This document shows, piece by piece, positions 7,646-12,107 of a DNA stretch of 12,107 bases. The first letter of the stretch is position 1; each line of letters begins with the position of its first letter. The DNA comes from Chthonomonas sp. UBA2387 (GTDB taxonomy: Bacteria > Armatimonadota > Fimbriimonadia > Fimbriimonadales > Fimbriimonadaceae), in NCBI GenBank assembly GCA_002343445.1, contig DDSP01000007.1, forward strand, positions 27,792-39,898, read 5' to 3'. The notes beneath the pieces were generated by a model. The model was given only the letters and a program-made list of their open reading frames with translations. It was not told the DNA's origin and did no database searches. The position numbers were made by a program, and so were the translations under genes.

Positions 7646-7683
7646 GTGACGGACGCGCCGTTTGGTGCGCGACGAGCCGTCAC
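7646..7683 (+). repeat. Nested hairpin upstream of the PEP-CTERM gene
   Basis: GTGACGG (7646-7652) pairs perfectly with CCGTCAC (7677-7683). Inside, CGCGCC (7654-7659) and GGTGCG (7664-7669) form a 6-bp stem with one G-T pair and a GTTT loop. A second CCGTCAC copy at 7688-7694 could compete for the same left arm. It lies about 100 bp before the PEP-CTERM start, so it may sit in the promoter or 5' leader; regulation is inference. Confidence 0.4.
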
Positions 7684-7691
7684 GGCCCCGT

Positions 7692-7705
7692 CACACGCGG
7701 GTGTG
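7692..7705 (+). repeat. Short hairpin CACAC/GTGTG
   Basis: CACAC (7692-7696) and GTGTG (7701-7705) enclose a GCGG tetraloop. It overlaps the second CCGTCAC copy (7688-7694), so the two structures would be mutually exclusive. It may be an operator-sized dyad or part of the leader of the following gene. Confidence 0.3.
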
Positions 7706-7732
7706 TACCTTGGTCTCAGATTCGCAAGAAGA

Positions 7733-7748
7733 CTCGGAGTCATCCGAG
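7733..7748 (+). repeat. Small leader hairpin before the PEP-CTERM start
   Basis: CTCGG (7733-7737) pairs with CCGAG (7744-7748) across a 6-nt loop, ending 31 bp before the ATG at 7780. The stem is short, so this is a weak call. Confidence 0.25.
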
Positions 7749-7779
7749 CGGGCGGGTCTGAACCAGATAGGAACACATC

Positions 7780-8412
7780 ATGCAAACCACGACACGACGT
7801 CGGCTCGCCATGTCGGCGGCCCTAATGGGCGTTGCCGCACTCTCGGGTGCCCAGACTATCTTCGACAACATTCAGGGCTACACGGGCTGGAACACGACCA
7901 CCTGGACCGAGGTGAGGGGCGCGTTGAACACGCCTCGCATCGTCGGCATGCAGTTCGAAGCCTCTTCGACGGCATTTGCCACCTCGATGGATCTCTCGAT
8001 CCAAGCCCAGCTTGCTGGGTCCGTGGGCGGCACGGTCAATCTGTTCGCCGATTCGGGTTCGAACACGTTGGGCACGTTCATGCACAGCGTGAGCTTCCCC
8101 ACTCAGCCTGTGCTCGGCTCGACGGGTCATGTGACGGTCGCGCTGCCCAGCCTCCTGATGACCTCGGGCCAGAAGTACTGGGCAGTGACGAACGCTGACG
8201 GACTCTTCGGCATGTTGTTCTGGCACATCCCGCCATCCTCGACGATCGGCAACATGTACACGACAGCGAGTGCTGCATCACCGGGAACGTACAGCCAAGA
8301 ACTGCAGCCCGGCCTGCGGATCACGGGCGATCCCGTGCCAGAACCGGCGACCCTTGTTGCCTTGGGCATGGGCGCCGCCGCTCTGCTCCGCCGCAGGTTG
8401 CGCCGGGCCTGA
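7780..8412 (+). CDS. PEP-CTERM sorted exported protein (choice-of-anchor R-like)
   Basis: This 210-residue protein has an N-terminal signal peptide (basic TTTRRRLAM, hydrophobic core, likely cleavage after LSGA). It ends in a classical PEP-CTERM tail: VPEP at 186-189, a short hydrophobic span (ATLVALGMGAAALL) and an Arg-rich end (RRRLRRA). In known systems this tail is recognised by an exosortase that cleaves and anchors or releases the protein at the cell surface. The 160-residue middle is rich in Thr, Ser and Gly, predicted beta-sandwich, with FDNIQGYTGWN near the start and LMTSGQKYWAVTN later. This resembles the choice-of-anchor R type of domain, but I am not certain. Its biological role is unknown. 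The ATG has a weak Shine-Dalgarno (AGGAA, about 7 nt upstream). It converges on ilvC with a 7-nt gap. Confidence 0.85.
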   Translation: MQTTTRRRLAMSAALMGVAALSGAQTIFDNIQGYTGWNTTTWTEVRGALNTPRIVGMQFEASSTAFATSMDLSIQAQLAGSVGGTVNLFADSGSNTLGTFMHSVSFPTQPVLGSTGHVTVALPSLLMTSGQKYWAVTNADGLFGMLFWHIPPSSTIGNMYTTASAASPGTYSQELQPGLRITGDPVPEPATLVALGMGAAALLRRRLRRA

Positions 8413-8435
8413 GGGCCGTTCAGGGTTCGAGGCCC
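8413..8435. terminator. Weak dyad at the PEP-CTERM/ilvC convergent junction
   Basis: GGGCC (8413-8417) and GGCCC (8431-8435) form a 5-bp stem with a 13-nt loop across the 7-nt gap and the end of ilvC. There is no T-run on either strand, so a role as a bidirectional terminator is only a possibility. Confidence 0.2.
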
Positions 8436-9409
8436 ATCATCTCGCGCATGGCGCGGCTCGCGTCCTGTACGGGGTGGTCGGCCTCGGCCTCCCGGTAACG
8501 CCGCATCTGCGGGCCGCCACCGTCCATCTCGGCGACGATTTTGCGCGCGAAGGACCCATCCTGGATCGCCTGCAGCGCCTCGGCCATCGCTTTCCTGGCT
8601 TCTGGGCCGACCACACGCGGCCCGACCTCGTAGCCGCCCCACTCGGCCGTGTCCGAGATCGAGCGCCTCATGTGTTCCAACCCGCCTTCGTAGAGCAGGT
8701 CCACGATGAGCTTGGTCTCGTGCATGCACTCGAAGAAGGCCACTTCCGGCTGGTATCCCGCCGCGACCAACGTCTCAAAACCCGCCTTGATCAACTCGGG
8801 GATGCCGCCGCACAGCACGGTCTGCTCTCCGAAGAGGTCGGTCTCGGTCTCTTCCCTGAATGTGGTGGCCAGCAGCCCGACGCGGGCGCACCCGATGCCC
8901 CAAGCGTAGGCGAGGGCGGTCTCCAACGCCTTGCCGCTCGCGTCCTGATGGACGGCCACCAAGCCGGCCAAGCCCGAGCCCCGCTGGTATTCCTCCCGGA
9001 GCCGCTTGCCGGGACCCTTGGGCGAAACCAGGGCGACGTCCACGAACTCGGGCGGTTCGATCAGGCCGTAGACGATGTTGAACCCGTGGGCGAAAAGGAT
9101 GGTCTGTCCGGGCCTCAAATGCGGGGCGACGCCCTCCGCGCAGATGTGGCGCATGGGCACGTCGGGTGTGCAGAACATCACCACGTCCGCCCACTGCGCG
9201 ATCTCGGCGACCGAACCCACGACGAACCCGTGGTCAGCGGCACGCATTCGGCTCTTGCTGCCCTCGTGCAGGCCCACGCGCACGTCGCATCCGCTGTCCT
9301 TCAAGTTGAGTGCGTGCGCATGGCCCTGACCTCCATATCCCAGAACGCCCACCTTGGCGGACAGGATGGTCTGGGGCACGACGTGTTCGGGTCCGTAGAG
9401 GGTCGCCAT
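8420..9409 (-). CDS. ilvC: Ketol-acid reductoisomerase, class I
   Basis: This 329-residue enzyme catalyses the Mg-dependent isomerisation and NAD(P)H reduction of acetolactate or acetohydroxybutyrate, the second common step of valine, leucine and isoleucine synthesis. The Rossmann motif is GYGGQG at 24-29. The catalytic His108 is in FAHGFN. The metal ligands appear as Asp191, Glu195, Glu227 and Glu231, with substrate Ser252 in SISDT, all at canonical class I spacing. The cofactor loop reads VGLHEGSKS (45-53) where VGLREGS is common; the retained Ser favours NADPH, but the Arg-to-His change leaves preference open. The start at 9409 (MATLYG) gives normal family length; the frame stays open upstream but crosses the divergent gene. 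Unusually, no ilvB, ilvN or leuA is adjacent, so expression is from its own divergent promoter region. Confidence 0.97.
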   Translation of the reverse strand: MATLYGPEHVVPQTILSAKVGVLGYGGQGHAHALNLKDSGCDVRVGLHEGSKSRMRAADHGFVVGSVAEIAQWADVVMFCTPDVPMRHICAEGVAPHLRPGQTILFAHGFNIVYGLIEPPEFVDVALVSPKGPGKRLREEYQRGSGLAGLVAVHQDASGKALETALAYAWGIGCARVGLLATTFREETETDLFGEQTVLCGGIPELIKAGFETLVAAGYQPEVAFFECMHETKLIVDLLYEGGLEHMRRSISDTAEWGGYEVGPRVVGPEARKAMAEALQAIQDGSFARKIVAEMDGGGPQMRRYREAEADHPVQDASRAMREMMGLEP

Positions 9410-9442
9410 CGGTCGGGTCCAAGGGTACCTCTGGCTTCTGGA

Positions 9443-9448
9443 ACCATA
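9443..9448 (-). promoter_or_regulatory. Possible ilvC -10 element TATGGT, overlapping the opposite-strand -10
   Basis: On the minus strand TATGGT lies 33 nt upstream of the ilvC ATG, which would give a leader of roughly 27 nt. It overlaps the CATAAT box of the divergent gene, so the two promoters would compete for polymerase. No clear -35 is visible. Confidence 0.3.
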
Positions 9449-9450
9449 AT
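9445..9450 (+). promoter_or_regulatory. -10-like hexamer CATAAT before the GTG at 9457
   Basis: CATAAT matches TATAAT at five of six positions and ends 6 nt before the GTG start, leaving no room for a ribosome-binding site. This matches the leaderless arrangement at 2111 and 4739, and it fixes the start of the following gene. Confidence 0.45.
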
Positions 9451-9456
9451 CAGTCC

Positions 9457-10032
9457 GTGACCGCCCTGCTGGCGCTCGCCGCCCTGTTCGTCTCGCAGCC
9501 AACGGCTTCGGAGGCGCTGGTTGATCACGCGTTGGCGGCTTGGAAGCGCGAGCCCGAAACTCGCATCGAGGACGCCTACAAGTGGCTGTTCCACGCCACG
9601 CAGGGGGGCGAACACGCGGTGGTCGTCGAGGATGGACCCCGCTCCTGGTTCGAAGGCGAGTGGGCCGGCGTCGGTCGTCCAATGGCCAACGAGCCCGCCA
9701 CGGTTGCGCTCGATCCGGCGGGCCGGGTCTTGCGCGTCAACCTGCGACCCGCCAAAGCCGCAGGCCACGACCCCGAGATGCTTTTTCAGGTGTTTCTGAG
9801 GTCGGCCGAGGCGTTCCGACCGAACCCGAATGCCCTTCGCAGGGCTTGGACGACCTTGGGCGAACGGTTGCGAACCAAAGCGTCGTCTCGGGCCCTGACG
9901 TTCGGCGAGTGGCGGCGCTTGGATGCCGAGTTGAGCGCGCACGGGTTCCGGGCCCGGCATCATTCCGAGGCGTACTCCCGTGCGCGGCGACCCGCTTACC
10001 GCGTGGTCTTGGGGGAGATGTGGGTTCCGTGA
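9457..10032 (+). CDS. Uncharacterised, possibly exported protein with an EDAYKWLxxATxGGEHA motif
   Basis: This 191-residue protein starts at GTG 9457, chosen because a -10-like box ends 6 nt before it and the longer frame would run into ilvC. The first ~18 residues (VTALLALAALFVSQPTAS) are hydrophobic but lack a basic n-region, so export is plausible and unproven. Three blocks look conserved rather than random: RIEDAYKWLFHATQGGEH (36-53), LDPAGRVLRVNLRPAKAAG (85-103), and the C-terminal HHSEAYSRARRPAYRVV (168-184). I recall similar blocks in unnamed bacterial proteins but cannot name a family or activity. The His, Glu and Arg richness of the blocks would suit an enzyme or ligand-binding pocket, which is speculation. 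Its stop overlaps the next start (GTGA), so it is probably co-expressed with the MFS transporter. Confidence 0.75.
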   Translation: MTALLALAALFVSQPTASEALVDHALAAWKREPETRIEDAYKWLFHATQGGEHAVVVEDGPRSWFEGEWAGVGRPMANEPATVALDPAGRVLRVNLRPAKAAGHDPEMLFQVFLRSAEAFRPNPNALRRAWTTLGERLRTKASSRALTFGEWRRLDAELSAHGFRARHHSEAYSRARRPAYRVVLGEMWVP

Positions 10033-11300
10033 GGCTCTCCGACACCGTCGGTCTTCGACGCATGCTGGTGCTCGCGCTGTTGTGCGAGACGGCGTTCGCG
10101 ATGGTGAACATCTCGTCCATGCCGATCTACCTGACCCAATCCCGAGGGCTTCACGCGGGCACGGTTGGGGCCGTGCTGGCCGTCTTCCTCGCGACCGAGG
10201 CGCTCGCCAAGGGGCCGATGGGGCGGTGGAGCGACCGTGTGGGCCGTCGGCCGTTCTTGGTGGCCGGTCCCCTGCTCGCGATGGGAAGCGCACTGGGGAC
10301 TGTGGCCGTGCCCAGCGGTTTGGGCGAGACGGCCTGGTTCATGATCCTGCGCGTGCTCGACGGGCTTGGCGCGGGCATGATCTGGCCCGCCATGTTCGCC
10401 ATGATGGGCGACGTCGCCGGCGAAGGTCGCCGCCAGCGCGCCATGTCGCTGCTCAACCTCTGCTACCTCGGCGGTCTCGGATTGGCGCTCCCGCTCGGCG
10501 GTTGGGCGAACGAGCACCTGGCCCCGCTCCTCGATTTGCCCGAGAAAACCGGCGGCTTCTGGCTGGCGGGCGCGCTGTTCGCCGTTGCGTTTGCTACGGC
10601 CGTCTGGTTGCGCGAGTCGCACACGCAGCGTCCCGTTGCGTCGAGCCACCTCGATGCCAGCGCGTGGCGGCGCATCCCGGGCCCGATGACGATCGCCATG
10701 GTCACGTTCGTGGGCATCGGCCTGCCCATGGCGATCGTGAAGCTGTTCGCGTCGGACGTGTTCCGATTGAGCGAGGTGCAATTCGGCCTGCTGGTCGTGC
10801 CCGGAGTTGCCGCGATGGCGGGTCTCTCGGTCCCCATGGCCAGACTCGGCGAGCGGCTGGGATCGAATCGGGCCGTGACCGTCGGCCTGTTGGCATGCCT
10901 CGTCGGTGTCGCCGGGCTGTGGGGCTCGTCGCTGTTCCTCGATCGGTCGGGCGAATCGTGGTCGGTCACGCCTGCGGCCATCTCCGTTCTCGCTGCGGGT
11001 GCTGCGCTGACGGGTTTGGGCTTCCTGCTGGCATTGCCCGCTTGGTACGCGGCCGTGAGCGACCTGGACCCGCAACGGCGAGGTGCGAACACCGGCGCGA
11101 TCATGGCCGCCCAAGGCGTTGGCGCCATCGTGGGCGCGGCGCTCGGTTCGAGCCTGTACGGAGCGGTCGAGCACCTGGGCCCCTTGGAGGCGCGTTACGC
11201 GCCCTTTGCCGGGTGCGCGATCTGCGTCGGCGCGGGGTGGCTGCTCAGCCTGGCGCTCATGCATCCTCGAGGTCGCGGGTCTCGAAGTCCCAACGCTTGA
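10029..11300 (+). CDS. MFS transporter (DHA1/efflux type)
   Basis: This 423-residue inner-membrane protein has about 12 hydrophobic segments. MFS motif A is at residues 65-75 (GRWSDRVGRRP) after the second helix, with a weaker counterpart in the second half (ARLGERLGSNRA). GAGMIWPAMFAMMGDVAGEGRRQRAMSL is the typical helix 4-5 region and its loop. Such proteins usually export drugs or metabolites by proton antiport, or take up solutes; no substrate can be inferred. The GTG start at 10029 overlaps the upstream stop as GTGA, and the N-terminus it gives (VRLSDTVGLRRM) is a normal cytoplasmic lead-in; ATG 10062 is the alternative. The 3' end overlaps the convergent transporter gene by 44 bp. Confidence 0.9.
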   Translation: MRLSDTVGLRRMLVLALLCETAFAMVNISSMPIYLTQSRGLHAGTVGAVLAVFLATEALAKGPMGRWSDRVGRRPFLVAGPLLAMGSALGTVAVPSGLGETAWFMILRVLDGLGAGMIWPAMFAMMGDVAGEGRRQRAMSLLNLCYLGGLGLALPLGGWANEHLAPLLDLPEKTGGFWLAGALFAVAFATAVWLRESHTQRPVASSHLDASAWRRIPGPMTIAMVTFVGIGLPMAIVKLFASDVFRLSEVQFGLLVVPGVAAMAGLSVPMARLGERLGSNRAVTVGLLACLVGVAGLWGSSLFLDRSGESWSVTPAAISVLAAGAALTGLGFLLALPAWYAAVSDLDPQRRGANTGAIMAAQGVGAIVGAALGSSLYGAVEHLGPLEARYAPFAGCAICVGAGWLLSLALMHPRGRGSRSPNA

Positions 11301-12107
11301 CCAGCGTCGCCACCGCACCGACCAAAACGCAACCGCCACCGATGGCCAGCGCCGTGGGCAGCCCGGCATAGGACGCCACAAAGCCGAGCGCCAACGCACC
11401 GAACGGGCCGAGCCCGGAAATGGCCCACACGTGCATCGAGATGACGCGGCCGCGAAGGTTCTCCGGGGCGACCAACTGGAAGATCGTGTTGGTCGTGTTG
11501 AACTGCATGACCGTCGAGCCACCGAGCACGGCAAAGATGACATAGGCGACCCAAGGCACACGAACCACCGAGAGCAACAGCAGGCAGATCGCGATGTTCA
11601 CGAGCGCGAGCCGAACCAAGCGTCCCTTGACGTGGCGATCGGTCAGTTTGTAGACGGTGACCAGCCCTGTGATCGCGCCGACCCCGATGGCCGTCATGCA
11701 CCACCCCAGGCCCTGCTCGCCCAGCCCAAGCAGGTCGCGGGCGATTGCCGGCATTTGCGCCAGGTAGGCCAAGCCGAACGTCGAGGTCATCGCCTCGAGT
11801 ACGAAGAGGGGCCGAAGCTTGGGGTGGGAGAGCGTGTAGCGGATCCCGTCCACCAACAGCGCCTTGATCCGCCACGTCCTTTTCTGGGAAGCGCCGAGGT
11901 TGGCCCGGATCGCCAACACGGCGCTGATCAGGCCGATATAGCTCAGGCCGTTGACGAGGTAGCACATCTTCGGGCCGAACCACGCGAGCATCTGCCCTCC
12001 CAAGGCCGGACCCAGGACACGGGCCACGTTGAACGCCATCGCATTGACGGGAACGGCGGCGGCGAGGTCCTCCTTCGGCACCACGCTGCTCACCAGCGAT
12101 TGGCGGG
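11257..12107 (-). CDS. MFS transporter (EntS/MFS_3-like), 5' partial
   Basis: About 283 residues are visible; the frame continues through the right edge (RQSLVSSVVPKEDLAAAV), so the N-terminal third is missing. A GTG at 12093 is in frame but interrupts the conserved block that reads R(Q)xLxxxxVPxEDLxxA in this family, so it is not the start. Family signs are NAMAFNVARVLGPALGG, then a loop and helix, and PENLRGRVISMHVWAISGLGPFGALALGFVAS, typical of the MFS_3 branch that includes the enterobactin exporter EntS. Hydrophobic helices alternate as expected for an inner-membrane transporter. The substrate is unknown; no siderophore gene is in view. It converges on and overlaps the end of the other MFS gene; the two differ in sequence and are not tandem duplicates. 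Confidence 0.88.
   Translation of the reverse strand, partial: RQSLVSSVVPKEDLAAAVPVNAMAFNVARVLGPALGGQMLAWFGPKMCYLVNGLSYIGLISAVLAIRANLGASQKRTWRIKALLVDGIRYTLSHPKLRPLFVLEAMTSTFGLAYLAQMPAIARDLLGLGEQGLGWCMTAIGVGAITGLVTVYKLTDRHVKGRLVRLALVNIAICLLLLSVVRVPWVAYVIFAVLGGSTVMQFNTTNTIFQLVAPENLRGRVISMHVWAISGLGPFGALALGFVASYAGLPTALAIGGGCVLVGAVATLVKRWDFETRDLEDA

Larger units (their letters stand above)
7203..7779. other. Structured intergenic region without a convincing gene
   Basis: This 577-bp gap separates the peptidase from the PEP-CTERM gene. Short open frames on both strands (for example 7371-7649 plus, 7439-7633 minus) are Arg/Pro/Ser-rich, lack family resemblance and look like chance frames in GC-rich DNA. 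The gap instead holds at least six inverted repeats (7273-7301, 7391-7422, 7484-7542, 7646-7683, 7692-7705, 7733-7748), a 13-bp direct repeat (7254 and 7595) and an 8-bp direct repeat TGGAGTCT (7305 and 7320). I see no tRNA or other standard RNA gene. The inverted repeats are listed separately. Confidence 0.7.

Noticed and set aside
7371..7649. Small open frames in the 577-bp gap (plus 7371-7649 and 7381-7626, minus 7439-7633)
   Set aside because: They read through the palindromic repeats, have Pro/Arg/Ser-rich composition, no ribosome-binding site and no recognisable motif.
9996..11561. 521-codon minus-strand frame opposite the MFS transporter
   Set aside because: Arg/His/Ala-rich composition, no hydrophobic segments or motifs, and it covers two well-supported transporter genes.
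1..12107. A novel defence system, prophage, insertion sequence, CRISPR array or biosynthetic cluster
   Set aside because: I looked for nucleases, helicases, ATPases, recombinases, transposases, regularly spaced repeats and clustered biosynthetic enzymes on both strands and saw none.

Overview
This 12.1 kb window is GC-rich, densely coding bacterial chromosome with no rRNA, tRNA, CRISPR array, transposase or phage gene that I can see. The organism is probably a Gram-negative-type (diderm), non-proteobacterial lineage. Three things point that way: a secreted protein ends in a PEP-CTERM sorting signal, a LolA-like protein is present, and several start codons sit 6-8 nt behind a TANNNT-type -10 hexamer, which suggests leaderless transcripts. 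Armatimonadota (Fimbriimonadia-like) is my best guess. It rests on these impressions and on no database search.

Layout, left to right. (1) 3-2090 (+) is the 3' part of a large glycoside-hydrolase-like protein with a C-terminal carbohydrate-binding-type domain; its start lies off the left edge. (2) 2125-7202 (+) is a tight same-strand cluster: a WecG/TagA/CpsF glycosyltransferase, a PduO-type corrinoid adenosyltransferase, an exported LolA-like protein, a GNAT acetyltransferase and a secreted M1 metallo-aminopeptidase. Three junctions are ATGA overlaps, so this looks like an operon, possibly with an extra internal promoter before the peptidase. (3) 7203-7779 is the only long non-coding stretch. 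It is full of inverted repeats and has a 13-bp direct repeat. (4) 7780-8412 (+) is a PEP-CTERM protein, convergent with (5) ilvC, ketol-acid reductoisomerase, at 8420-9409 (-). (6) Diverging from ilvC across 47 bp are an uncharacterised exported protein (9457-10032, +) and, coupled by a GTGA overlap, an MFS transporter (10029-11300, +). (7) A second MFS transporter, from a different subfamily, runs inward from the right edge (11257-12107, -); its 3' end overlaps that of the first by 44 bp.

The genes do not form one obvious pathway. Envelope and surface themes recur (glycan transfer, glycan hydrolysis or binding, lipoprotein-type carrier fold, secreted peptidase, sorted surface protein, efflux), alongside housekeeping functions (cobalamin activation, branched-chain amino acid synthesis). 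I do not see a convincing new defence, mobile or biosynthetic system. The items most worth a second look are the structured intergenic region, the recurrent -10-at-start architecture, the glycosidase-like protein with a non-canonical Asn-Asp where Asn-Glu is expected, and the conserved-looking unknown protein at 9457-10032.
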